DNA of 12,200 nucleotides from an uncultured Clostridia bacterium (GTDB lineage Bacteria > Bacillota > Clostridia > Christensenellales > UBA1242), in assembly GCA_944372595.1 (NCBI GenBank), contig CALVZT010000017.1, positions 1 through 12,200 on the forward strand, given 5' to 3'. Numbering within the stretch: position 1 is the stretch's first letter; the number at the start of each line of letters is the position of its first letter. Shown piece after piece: positions 6,071 to 12,200 of this stretch. A program made the translations under genes and the position numbers. The notes below the pieces were generated by a model. The model was not told where the DNA came from, searched no databases, and worked only from the letters and a program-made list of their open reading frames with translations.

Positions 6071-6586
6071 ATGGAAGACTTTGTAGCACTATTTACTGGT
6101 ATGGGCATACCTGCAATGATATTTTTAACCTTAGGCCTTGCGCTACTTATAGTTGAAGCTTTCGTTGCTGGATTTGGCGCATTTGGTATTTGTGGAATTA
6201 TATCGCTTGTTGTTGGTGTTGTTTTAAGAATTTTTGATGGCACTAATATTGCACAAATATTATATCTTTTGGCTATGATTTTAATATTACTTGGAATTGT
6301 TTTCTTGTTAGCGTATTTGTCATTAAAAAAGGGTTTTTTGTCAAGAACACCTATTGTACAAAATGGTTCGGCGGTGCCAAAGGAATATAGTGACCCCAAT
6401 TATGTGTATGGTAATTTGCTTAACAAAACTGGTGTTGCCATTACTGAATGTCATCCTGTGGGGGAAGCAGAAATTGATGGTGTAAGATACAATGTGATTT
6501 CACGTGACGGATTTATCATAAAAGGCTCAAATGTTGTAGTTGTTTACGTTGAAGGTGAAGATATTTTTGTTAAAAAGGCAGATTAG
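6071..6586 (+). CDS. nfeD: NfeD-family membrane protein, short form
   Basis: This is a 171-aa NfeD protein, the usual membrane partner of flotillin/stomatin-like proteins. Three hydrophobic segments lie at about 11-31, 34-53 and 60-85. They are followed by a linker (90-114) and a C-terminal OB-fold NfeD domain (about 115-171). That domain begins LLNKTGVAITECHPVGEAEIDG and ends in VVVVYVEGEDIFVKK. The B. subtilis counterpart in this position, YqeZ, is much longer and carries an N-terminal ClpP-like serine protease domain. That domain is absent here, and no protease remnant lies upstream. The ATG is preceded by AAGAGGG with an eight-base spacer. It is the first gene of the nfeD-floA-orphan operon, and its stop codon overlaps the floA ribosome binding site. 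The role in membrane microdomain assembly is inferred from its neighbour. Confidence 0.9.
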   Translation: MEDFVALFTGMGIPAMIFLTLGLALLIVEAFVAGFGAFGICGIISLVVGVVLRIFDGTNIAQILYLLAMILILLGIVFLLAYLSLKKGFLSRTPIVQNGSAVPKEYSDPNYVYGNLLNKTGVAITECHPVGEAEIDGVRYNVISRDGFIIKGSNVVVVYVEGEDIFVKKAD

Positions 6587-6594
6587 GAGGGTAT

Positions 6595-7599
6595 ATGGTT
6601 AGTCTATTAGGTAATATTGGATTGGAATTGCTATGGCTATGGATATTGTTGGGACTATTACTTATTGCAGTAATAGTTGTTTTAGCACTTGTTCCAATTA
6701 AAGTATGGTTTAGAGCTTTGATTTCTGGAGCGCACATATCTATGAGTAGATTAATTGGTATGAAGTTAAGAAAAATTAATATCGGTATGATTGTTGAAGC
6801 TTATGTATCTGCAAAAAAAGCTGGTATTACTATTGATATCAATGAATTGGAAACTCACTATATGGCTGGTGGTGATGTGGTTAAAGTTGTTAATGCTTTG
6901 ATTTCGGCTCACTCAGCAAAAATTGGTCTATCTATTGATACGGCAAAAGCTATTGACCTTGCTGGACGTGATGTTCTTAATGCTGTAAAAGTTAGTGTTA
7001 ATCCTAAGGTTATTGAAACGCCAAGCATATCGGCTATTGCCAAAGACGGTATCGAATTGCACGTTAAAGCACGTGTAACTGTTAAAGCAAATATTGGTAG
7101 ATTAGTCGGCGGTGCTGGTGAAGAAACTATAATTGCTCGTGTTGGTGAGGGTATAGTTACTACTGTTGGTTCTGCCGAAACTCATGCCGAGGTATTACAA
7201 AATCCTGACCTTATATCTAAGACTGTATTGGCAAAAGGTCTTGATGTGGGTACCGCTTATGAAATTTTGTCAATTGATATAGCCGATATTGACGTTGGTA
7301 GAAATATTGGTGCTCAACTTCAAATGGACCAAGCCGAAGCGGACAAAAGAATAGCAAACGCAAAAGCGGAAGAGCGACGTGCGATGGCAGTTGCAGCTGA
7401 ACAAGAGATGAGGGCAAAAACACAAGAAATGAATGCGATAAAAATAGCAGCAGAAGCCGAAGTTCCAAAAGCAATGGCAACTGCATTTAAAGAAGGTAAA
7501 TTGGGTATAATGGATTATTATCGTATGCAAAATGTTGTTGCTGATACTGATATGAGAAAGTCCATTGCCGGAGATGATAACAAGAAAAAAATTAGATAA
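6595..7599 (+). CDS. floA: Flotillin-like protein FloA
   Basis: This 334-aa protein is a close match to B. subtilis FloA (YqfA, 331 aa), a scaffold of functional membrane microdomains. One hydrophobic N-terminal membrane segment (about 9-36) is followed by the SPFH/PHB domain. Family landmarks are LETHYMAGG, AAIDLAGRDVL-like AIDLAGRDVLNAV, SVNPKVIETPSI, RLVGGAGEETIIARVGEG and LSIDIADIDVG. The Ala/Glu-rich coiled-coil tail (about 240-300) starts with DQAEADKRIANAKAEERRA. The C-terminus is lysine-rich. The ribosome binding site TAGGAGGG (6584-6591) overlaps the nfeD stop codon. It sits only four bases from the ATG counted from GGAGG, an unusually short spacing. It is co-transcribed with nfeD and the next gene. 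Confidence 0.96.
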   Translation: MVSLLGNIGLELLWLWILLGLLLIAVIVVLALVPIKVWFRALISGAHISMSRLIGMKLRKINIGMIVEAYVSAKKAGITIDINELETHYMAGGDVVKVVNALISAHSAKIGLSIDTAKAIDLAGRDVLNAVKVSVNPKVIETPSISAIAKDGIELHVKARVTVKANIGRLVGGAGEETIIARVGEGIVTTVGSAETHAEVLQNPDLISKTVLAKGLDVGTAYEILSIDIADIDVGRNIGAQLQMDQAEADKRIANAKAEERRAMAVAAEQEMRAKTQEMNAIKIAAEAEVPKAMATAFKEGKLGIMDYYRMQNVVADTDMRKSIAGDDNKKKIR

Positions 7600-7610
7600 A
7601 GGGTAATAGT

Positions 7611-8276
7611 ATGGAGATAACAACAATATTAATGATAGTTTTTTCGTTAGTGCTTGTGGTAGCATTAATATTGTATTTTTGGCCTGTTTTTAGAAAAATG
7701 TCTTCAAAAAATAATGAAAAAAAATCCAAAAAAGACAAAAAAATCAAGAAGAGCAAAAAAGATGATTATGACGATATGGTAATATATCGTGGAGATGCAA
7801 ATGCTGAAAATAACAAAGTTGGACTAGAAGAAGAACCTGCACCAGAATTAGATAAAACCGCTCAACTTGAAAAGGAACTTGATTCTATAAAAAATTATTT
7901 AAAAATACCACCTCCCGAAAATGCGATGAATGGTGATATAAGTATTAATAATAGCCAGAATATGAATCCCAATACAAATCCTTGGGGAATCATGATGCCT
8001 CCTCAACAAAACAACAATCCTTGGATAATGACTAATGATAATTATGATAATTCACAAATTCGTTTGCCTTCATTGGAAGAAAGATATGAGGAAAAATTGT
8101 GGGATGATGATTTATCAAAACGTTTGTATATTGATGACCAACTAGAAGAAAAACCTCAACCATATAATCCTTATCTAGTAAGACGAGAAAAATCTATCAA
8201 AGATGAATTGAGTAATTTGTCACCACAGATGAAAAAAATACTTATATCCGATATGTTAAAGAAAAAAAATCATTAA
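7611..8276 (+). CDS. Single-pass membrane protein of unknown function, FloA-linked
   Basis: I do not recognise this 221-aa protein. Residues 5-24 form one strong membrane helix, followed by a very Lys-rich stretch (29-50, predicting a cytoplasmic C-terminal part). Then come an acidic segment (about 52-96 with EEEPAPE), a Pro/Asn-rich low-complexity linker (98-150) with two NPW motifs (123-125 and 136-138), and an acidic charged region (154-185). A conserved-looking C-terminal helix, about 195-219, contains SPQMKKILISDML. The layout suggests a membrane anchor, a flexible tether and a short docking helix. GGGT sits seven bases before the ATG, 11 bases after the floA stop. It occupies the position of yqfB in B. 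subtilis but does not resemble that small protein. The operon ends here at a terminator that starts inside its stop codon. A role with FloA/NfeD is inferred from the operon only. Confidence 0.82.
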   Translation: MEITTILMIVFSLVLVVALILYFWPVFRKMSSKNNEKKSKKDKKIKKSKKDDYDDMVIYRGDANAENNKVGLEEEPAPELDKTAQLEKELDSIKNYLKIPPPENAMNGDISINNSQNMNPNTNPWGIMMPPQQNNNPWIMTNDNYDNSQIRLPSLEERYEEKLWDDDLSKRLYIDDQLEEKPQPYNPYLVRREKSIKDELSNLSPQMKKILISDMLKKKNH

Positions 8277-8298
8277 GACCGTTACAGCGGTCTTTTTT
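8275..8298 (+). terminator. Rho-independent terminator of the nfeD-floA operon
   Basis: The stem AAGACCG (8275-8281) pairs with CGGTCTT (8288-8294) around a six-base loop and runs into T6 (8293-8298). The stem starts inside the TAA stop (8274-8276) of the preceding gene. Confidence 0.9.
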
Positions 8299-8302
8299 AT
8301 TT

Positions 8303-8332
8303 GTAATATATAAATATTTACACACATATTTT
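8303..8332 (+). promoter_or_regulatory. Sigma-E-like (mother-cell sporulation) promoter of yqfC-yqfD
   Basis: GTAATATA (8303-8310) fits the B. subtilis sigma-E -35 consensus GKMATATW at every position. After 14 bases, CATATTTT (8325-8332) keeps CATA and the final T of the -10 consensus CATACANT. In B. subtilis yqfCD is under sigma-E control. The predicted start falls on or next to the yqfC ATG at 8338. Confidence 0.6.
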
Positions 8333-8337
8333 AATAT

Positions 8338-8613
8338 ATGAGTGATATGATACATAGATTTATGGATGATATATCTAAATTAAGTGGTTTGCCAGCAGAT
8401 GAAATTTTAGGCGGATTTAGGGTAGTTATGTTATCCAATAATGCGGTATATATTGAAGGAATAAATAAAATTATTACACTTAGTAAAGAGTGTGTTGTTT
8501 TTAAACTAAAAAAGGGTTGTATTAAGATTAATGGGGACAATCTTGTAATTAAAGATTTGAATATTGGTAGTGTTATGGTAGTAGGCAAAATTTTGGGAGT
8601 TGAGGTGTTATAA
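8338..8613 (+). CDS. yqfC: YabP/YqfC-family sporulation protein
   Basis: This is a 91-aa protein of the YabP/YqfC family. These are small all-beta proteins made in the mother cell and needed for, or associated with, normal spore formation. After a short N-terminal helix (about 3-20), the family pattern of repeating short strands follows: FRVVMLSNNAVYIEGINKI, then ITLSKECVVFKLKKG, then CIKINGDNLVIKDLNIGSV. It ends in a hydrophobic strand, MVVGKILGVEVL. No ribosome binding site precedes the ATG, and the predicted sigma-E transcript would start almost on it. Its stop codon shares one base with the start of yqfD (TAATG), so the two are translationally coupled, as in B. subtilis. The assignment rests on sequence pattern plus the adjacent yqfD. 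Confidence 0.88.
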   Translation: MSDMIHRFMDDISKLSGLPADEILGGFRVVMLSNNAVYIEGINKIITLSKECVVFKLKKGCIKINGDNLVIKDLNIGSVMVVGKILGVEVL

Positions 8614-9734
8614 TGTGGGGCAGACTAACTCTAAAAATCAATGGACTTAATCAAGCACGACTTATTGACAATTTGATTGCTTGGAAAATTAAAATATACA
8701 AACTTGACAAATTATCGCCGTCGCAATTAATCTTAATAACCGACAAAACAAGTTACATTAACTTGCTTGGTAAAACAAAAAATATGTGCTATACTATTAA
8801 CGTAGAAAAAGTTACTGGCTTAACGGCATTATTACAAATATTCAAACATCACATTGCCTTGTTTGTTGCATTAATCTTAATGCTTATTGGTATGTTTATT
8901 GCAAGTAATTTTATCTTTCGTATTGATGTATATGGTATAGATAGAATTGATAGGGCTCAGGTGTTGGAAGTATTAGTTAATAATGATGTTAAGGTGGGGA
9001 AAAACAAAAATACAATTAATACTGATGATATTGAAAGGCAACTTTATTCTACAATAGATGATATTGGACTAGTTTCTGTAATCATTAAAGGAACGACTAT
9101 TGTTGTTAATATTGAAGAAAAATTAGCATTTGAAAGTTCTCAATTTATCCCAGTCGTTGCTAAAAGTGATGGAATTATTACCGATATTGTTATAATTACT
9201 GGCACACCACTTGTTAAAATTGGTGATGTTGTCAAAAAAGGGGATACCTTAGTTGCACCATATTATATTGATGGGCAAGGTGTTCAACAACCTATTACTG
9301 CGGTGGCAGAAGTATATGCAACTGTTGAAGCATCGGGAAGCGTTGATGTAAAAAATGAAATTGTTGTAAACAATCGTACGGGCAAAAAAGCGTCTTATAA
9401 TAGTTTTATTTTGTTTGGTAAAGAATTTTTGGCAAACAAACAAATTCCTTATGAAGACTATGAAGTTGAATATTATGATACTTATGTCGCAAGCAATAGT
9501 TGGTTACCTTTAATCAAAAGAACAACTACATACTATGAAGTGCAAAAAACCAAGGTAAATGTTAATTATAACGACGAAAGAGAAGAGGCGATAAATAAGG
9601 CAACAGATATTGCTTATGAAAGTCTTGATGATGATACTCTACAAATAATTGACAAAAAAATTGTTGAATCACAATACCAAGATGGTACAATTGTTACCTG
9701 TTACTTGAAGTTGTACAAAAGATTGGATATATAA
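8613..9734 (+). CDS. yqfD: Sporulation protein YqfD
   Basis: This is a 373-aa YqfD-family protein (about 400 aa in B. subtilis), a sigma-E-controlled mother-cell membrane protein. Its exact biochemical role is not settled. The N-terminal part (1-78) is soluble and beta-rich. One membrane helix lies at about 79-103. The large C-terminal part should lie across the membrane. It begins with VYGIDRIDRAQVLEVL, a POTRA-like strand-helix segment common in YqfD, and contains AKSDGIITDIVIITGTPLVKIGDVVKKGD (two overlapping short motifs, about 173-201). The latter resembles a biotinyl/lipoyl-like barrel fold. GAGGTG (8602-8607) lies five bases before the ATG. The gene overlaps the yqfC stop by one base. 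In B. subtilis phoH and pgpH follow; here ybeY follows directly. Confidence 0.92.
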   Translation: MWGRLTLKINGLNQARLIDNLIAWKIKIYKLDKLSPSQLILITDKTSYINLLGKTKNMCYTINVEKVTGLTALLQIFKHHIALFVALILMLIGMFIASNFIFRIDVYGIDRIDRAQVLEVLVNNDVKVGKNKNTINTDDIERQLYSTIDDIGLVSVIIKGTTIVVNIEEKLAFESSQFIPVVAKSDGIITDIVIITGTPLVKIGDVVKKGDTLVAPYYIDGQGVQQPITAVAEVYATVEASGSVDVKNEIVVNNRTGKKASYNSFILFGKEFLANKQIPYEDYEVEYYDTYVASNSWLPLIKRTTTYYEVQKTKVNVNYNDEREEAINKATDIAYESLDDDTLQIIDKKIVESQYQDGTIVTCYLKLYKRLDI

Positions 9735-9735
9735 T
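9705..9735 (+). promoter_or_regulatory. Possible internal promoter before ybeY
   Basis: A perfect TATAAT (9730-9735) overlaps the yqfD stop codon. TTGAAG (9705-9710) lies 19 bases upstream, longer than ideal. A promoter here would let ybeY and era be made in growing cells, independently of the sporulation promoter. The predicted start would fall near 9742, downstream of the GGAG that serves ybeY, which counts against it. Confidence 0.25.
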
Positions 9736-9746
9736 GGAGAATACTT

Positions 9747-10226
9747 ATGGTAAATTTTAATAAATTAGTTTCTAAAAATTTTTATAAATTAACTTCAAAA
9801 CTTTTTGATACTGCAATCAAGTATTCAAAGGTTAAATTTAAAAAATTTAGCATTGATATTAGTTTTGTAAGTAAGGAAAAAATCAAAGAATTAAACAAAG
9901 AACATAGAAAAATTGATAAAGAAACTGATGTTTTGTCTTTCCCAATGTTCAACTTGAAACCTTTTAAAAAGTTTGATACAAAACAGTATTCTTATTTGCT
10001 TCATAAAGGCGAAAAATTTATATTACTTGGTGATATTGTAATATGTGAAGATGTGGCAAGAGAAAATGCTGTTAAATATGAACATAGTTACGAAAGGGAA
10101 ATATTCTATTTAATTGTGCATGGTATTTTTCACTTACTTGGTTTTGACCACGAGAATGAAGATGAAAAACATTTAATGAGAGCGGCGGAAGAGGCGGTAT
10201 TAAATAAATTTAAGATAAGGAATTAA
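9747..10226 (+). CDS. ybeY: Endoribonuclease / rRNA maturation factor YbeY
   Basis: This is a 159-aa YbeY (UPF0054) metalloprotein, acting in 16S rRNA 3'-end processing and 30S quality control. The zinc site HxxxHxxxxxH is complete: H125, H129 and H135 in VHGIFHLLGFDH. The upstream conserved segment LNKEHRKIDKETDVLSFP (49-66) and LGDIVIC (94-100) are also present. GGAGA sits six bases before the ATG. In B. subtilis the same position holds yqfG, followed by dgkA, cdd and era. Here era follows after four bases, matching the functional link between YbeY and Era in small-subunit assembly. Confidence 0.96.
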   Translation: MVNFNKLVSKNFYKLTSKLFDTAIKYSKVKFKKFSIDISFVSKEKIKELNKEHRKIDKETDVLSFPMFNLKPFKKFDTKQYSYLLHKGEKFILLGDIVICEDVARENAVKYEHSYEREIFYLIVHGIFHLLGFDHENEDEKHLMRAAEEAVLNKFKIRN

Positions 10227-10230
10227 CTAT

Positions 10231-11124
10231 ATGATAAAATGTGGATTTGTTGGTATAGTCGGAAGGCCCAATAGTGGTAAAAGCACACTAGTTAATGCTC
10301 TTGTCAACGAAAAGGTTTCAATTGTTTCGCCAAAAGCCCAAACAACACGTAATAATATATTAGGAATTATGAATGATAAAGCCTATCAAATAGTACTTAT
10401 CGATACTCCTGGTGTTACAAAGATAAATAATAGACTAGATGAATATATGCAGAAAAATGTAAGCGGGGCAATAACTGATGTTGATGTGTTGTTAATAACT
10501 ATTGATTCAAGTAAAGACGTGATTGATGGTATTGAGTTTGCGCGAAAATATATTAATCACGGCATACACACCATAATTTTATTAACAAAAATTGATTTGA
10601 TAAGCAAAGAGCAATTGTTTCAAAAGTTAACATTATTTAATAATATAGAAGCAGATGCTATAATACCTATAAGCAGTGTAAAAAAACTTAACCTTGATGA
10701 ACTTGTTAAAGAAATTTTGAAATATCTTCCTGAAATTGAAGACAATAAACGTTATTTTGACCAAGACATATATACTGACAAATCAGTAAGATTTATAGCA
10801 AGTGAGATTATAAGAGAAAAATCATTATATTATCTTGATAAAGAAATCCCACACGGAATTGCCGTTGAGATAACTAAATTTGTTGAAGAAGATAACTTAA
10901 TTACAATTGATGCTAATATCATTTGCGAAAAAGATAGCCATAAAGCAATTATTATTGGCAAAGGTGGTAAGATGCTTAAAAAAATTGGTCATGAAGCGAG
11001 AGTGTCTATACAAAAAGTTGTGCAAAATAAAGTTGTCTTAAACTTATGGGTTAAAGTAAAAGAAAATTGGAGGGATAGAGAAAGTTTCTTAACAGAGATT
11101 GGGTACAATAATGACGATTTGTAA
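10231..11124 (+). CDS. era: GTPase Era
   Basis: This is a 297-aa Era GTPase, which binds the 3' end of 16S rRNA and promotes 30S assembly. The G motifs are in order: G1 GRPNSGKS (11-18), G2 threonines at 38-39 (QTTRNN), G3 DTPG (58-61), G4 TKID (119-122), G5 SSV (148-150). The C-terminal KH domain (about 200-285) has the RNA-binding loop GKGGKMLKKIG (243-253). Length is normal (about 300). The ribosome binding site TAAGG lies 10 bases from the ATG. The gene is probably co-transcribed with ybeY. No terminator follows it, but a new promoter lies at 11161-11189. Confidence 0.98.
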   Translation: MIKCGFVGIVGRPNSGKSTLVNALVNEKVSIVSPKAQTTRNNILGIMNDKAYQIVLIDTPGVTKINNRLDEYMQKNVSGAITDVDVLLITIDSSKDVIDGIEFARKYINHGIHTIILLTKIDLISKEQLFQKLTLFNNIEADAIIPISSVKKLNLDELVKEILKYLPEIEDNKRYFDQDIYTDKSVRFIASEIIREKSLYYLDKEIPHGIAVEITKFVEEDNLITIDANIICEKDSHKAIIIGKGGKMLKKIGHEARVSIQKVVQNKVVLNLWVKVKENWRDRESFLTEIGYNNDDL

Positions 11125-11160
11125 TTTATTTTGTTATATTGCAAATATTAGGAGTAAAGG

Positions 11161-11189
11161 TTGACATATTAGTTTATAATTGGCATATC
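11161..11189 (+). promoter_or_regulatory. Promoter before the 52-aa ORF and recO
   Basis: A consensus TTGACA (11161-11166) is followed after 17 bases by CATATC (11184-11189), preceded by TGG as an extended -10. The -10 is a weak match. The start would be near 11196, leaving a short leader containing the strong site GGGAGGG. Confidence 0.5.
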
Positions 11190-11213
11190 CTAATGTAAAG
11201 GGAGGGTGACAAT

Positions 11214-11372
11214 ATGAAAGAGTCAATTGAATATGAAGCAATGAAAAAATTTTTGTCATCAATGAACAAAGAGGAGTTTGTTCAGAATTGGAATGATTAT
11301 AAAAATCTCTCTGGTTTTAATTACAAATATTATGATAAATCTCATCAAAAAGAAGAAACTTATGAAAGATAG
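11214..11372 (+). CDS. Small hypothetical protein between era and recO
   Basis: This is a 52-codon ORF with one of the best ribosome binding sites in the window, GGAGGG (11201-11206) seven bases before its ATG. It also has its own TTGACA-type promoter. The product starts MKESIEYEAMKKFLSSM, continues with EEFVQNWNDYKNLSGF, and ends in a charged tail. It is hydrophilic and aromatic-rich, and probably starts with a helix (about 3-30). There is no signal or membrane segment. Its stop lies five bases before the recO ATG, which has no clear site of its own, so it may couple recO translation. B. subtilis has the small gene yqzL in exactly this place, but I see no convincing sequence match to YqzL. 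It is real by position, spacing and translation signals; its function is unknown. Confidence 0.75.
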   Translation: MKESIEYEAMKKFLSSMNKEEFVQNWNDYKNLSGFNYKYYDKSHQKEETYER

Positions 11373-11377
11373 ATTAT

Positions 11378-12088
11378 ATGGATACAAAAGTAAAAGGGAT
11401 AGTGCTTGCAAGCAAAGACTATAAAGAAAATGACAAGTTATTGTGGTTATTAACTCCAATTGGAAAATTAACTGTGTTAGCAAAAGGGGTCAAAAAGCCA
11501 AAAGCAAAATTAAAACCTGCCTCGATGCCGTTTTGTTTTGGAGAATACCTTCTAACAAATAAGGGTGGAGAGATATATACTTTAACATCCTGCGAAGTCA
11601 TTGATAGTTTTTTTGATATTACTTCTGATTATGATAGTTTTTTGATTGGTTGTAAAATGTTGGATATTGCAGGTAAAATTGTTAATGAAGAAAATGGACT
11701 TGACATAATGTTACTTTTGTTAAAGTTACTTAATCTTGTTGCATACGTTGACCTTAACGATTATGTTGTGTTTGTTAAGTACTTAACGGAGATTTTGTCT
11801 AATATAGGATTTAGACTTAATCTTGACAAGTGTAGTAAATGTGGTGAGAAGTTTCTAACAAAAGTTTATCTTGATACAGACACAGGGGAAGTGCTTTGTC
11901 CCAGTTGTAAAACTTCGTCAAGTGTTGATATTACCATTAACGAGTACACTATTATAAGGTTAATTTGTAAAACAGATTTTGATAACTTAAAAAATTTAAA
12001 ATTTGATGAGACAGTTTTGAAAAATATTTCTAAAATACTTATTAAAAATATTGCTAACAAACTTAATATCACTATAAAAAATTTATGA
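11378..12088 (+). CDS. recO: DNA repair protein RecO
   Basis: This is a 236-aa RecO, which anneals single strands and, with RecR, loads RecA on SSB-coated DNA. The N-terminal OB fold (about 1-80) has the family opening KVKGIVLASKDYKENDKLL and GKLTVLAKGVKKPKAK. A helical middle and a C-terminal zinc ribbon follow. All four cysteines are present, C152 and C155 (CSKC), C174 and C177 (CPSC). The length is normal for Firmicutes (about 240-255). Translation probably depends on the preceding small ORF, five bases upstream. The TGA stop (12086-12088) lies within the stem of the terminator that closes the operon. The expected order era-small ORF-recO is kept. Confidence 0.95.
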   Translation: MDTKVKGIVLASKDYKENDKLLWLLTPIGKLTVLAKGVKKPKAKLKPASMPFCFGEYLLTNKGGEIYTLTSCEVIDSFFDITSDYDSFLIGCKMLDIAGKIVNEENGLDIMLLLLKLLNLVAYVDLNDYVVFVKYLTEILSNIGFRLNLDKCSKCGEKFLTKVYLDTDTGEVLCPSCKTSSSVDITINEYTIIRLICKTDFDNLKNLKFDETVLKNISKILIKNIANKLNITIKNL

Positions 12089-12108
12089 GTCTTTTGACTC
12101 ATTTTTTT
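12085..12108 (+). terminator. Rho-independent terminator after recO
   Basis: ATGAGTC (12085-12091) pairs with GACTCAT (12096-12102) around a TTTT loop, followed by T7 (12102-12108). The stem contains the recO TGA stop. Confidence 0.88.
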
Positions 12109-12163
12109 ATTCTTAAAATTTTTAAAAAAAATAAAAAATAAGAAAAAAATTGAGTTAGTTTAG

Positions 12164-12192
12164 TTGCTAATTTTTTCAAAATATATTACACT
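12164..12192 (+). promoter_or_regulatory. Possible promoter for a gene beyond the right edge
   Basis: In the AT-rich stretch after the recO terminator, TTGCTA (12164-12169) is followed after 17 bases by TACACT (12187-12192). The -35 is identical to that of the glycosylase gene promoter. The downstream gene is outside the window, so this cannot be tested here. Confidence 0.3.
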
Positions 12193-12200
12193 TATCTCTG

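Noticed and set aside
6028..6399. 123-aa antisense frame opposite nfeD
   Set aside because: It lies entirely opposite a convincing nfeD gene, lacks recognisable domains, and mirrors nfeD codons.
7217..7665. Antisense frames opposite the floA 3' half
   Set aside because: They are low-complexity, Leu- or Cys/Phe-rich products of the opposite strand of the Ala/Glu-rich coiled coil.
11175..11180. TATAAT downstream of TTGACA before the 52-aa ORF
   Set aside because: It is only eight bases from the TTGACA, and no -35 lies at a proper distance, so CATATC at 17 bases was preferred.
12109..12200. T-box or other riboswitch after recO, as might precede glyS
   Set aside because: The stretch is nearly all A and T with no T-box motif or stable hairpin visible; only a possible promoter is seen.
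1..12200. Mobile elements, CRISPR arrays, tRNA genes
   Set aside because: No transposase or integrase, no regularly spaced repeats, no attachment-like direct repeats and no cloverleaf with CCA-type ends were seen on either strand.

Overview
The window is AT-rich, tightly packed DNA from a Gram-positive bacterium, most likely an anaerobic member of the Clostridia or a relative in Bacillota. The evidence is gene content and order. There is an rplU-prp-rpmA cluster in which L27 carries the Firmicutes-type N-terminal extension that Prp removes. There is also an nfeD-floA-x-yqfC-yqfD-ybeY-era-(small ORF)-recO run that follows the Bacillus subtilis yqeZ-yqfA-yqfB-yqfC-yqfD-...-era-yqzL-recO order, with several genes missing. 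The yqfC/yqfD pair, with a sigma-E-like promoter just upstream, suggests an endospore former or a descendant of one. No mobile element, CRISPR array, tRNA or rRNA was seen.

Layout. (1) 2-1888, +: the 3' part of a DUF4132 (MolR-like) gene that enters from outside the window. It ends at a perfect bidirectional hairpin terminator shared with a convergent gene. (2) 1925-2500, -: a predicted helical-bundle protein of unknown function, with a forespore-type (sigma-G-like) promoter candidate. (3) 2600-4006, +: a membrane-anchored class III nucleotide cyclase homologue with HAMP-like linker. Two usual active-site residues are replaced. (4) 4046-5128: a terminator fused to the promoter of the ribosomal unit, then the L21 leader RNA, rplU, prp, rpmA and a strong terminator. 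(5) 5143-6002: an OGG1-type 8-oxoguanine DNA glycosylase whose promoter places the predicted transcript start on the ATG (leaderless). (6) 6013-8298: an operon for a short NfeD, the flotillin-like FloA and an unrecognised single-pass membrane protein with a long charged tail, closed by a terminator. (7) 8303-12108: yqfC, yqfD, ybeY, era, a 52-codon ORF and recO, ending in a terminator. At least one extra promoter lies inside this last run, before the small ORF. A possible promoter for the next gene lies at the right edge.

How the genes fit together. The ribosomal unit makes two 50S proteins and the protease that matures one of them. NfeD, FloA and the downstream membrane protein probably act together in membrane microdomain organisation. 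YqfC and YqfD are mother-cell sporulation proteins. YbeY and Era act in 16S rRNA and 30S maturation, and RecO in recombinational repair. The less ordinary parts are the cyclase with a degenerate catalytic site, the FloA-linked orphan protein, the DUF4132 gene, and several compact regulatory arrangements. These are a terminator stem that doubles as a -35 box, stop codons inside terminator stems, and probable leaderless transcripts.
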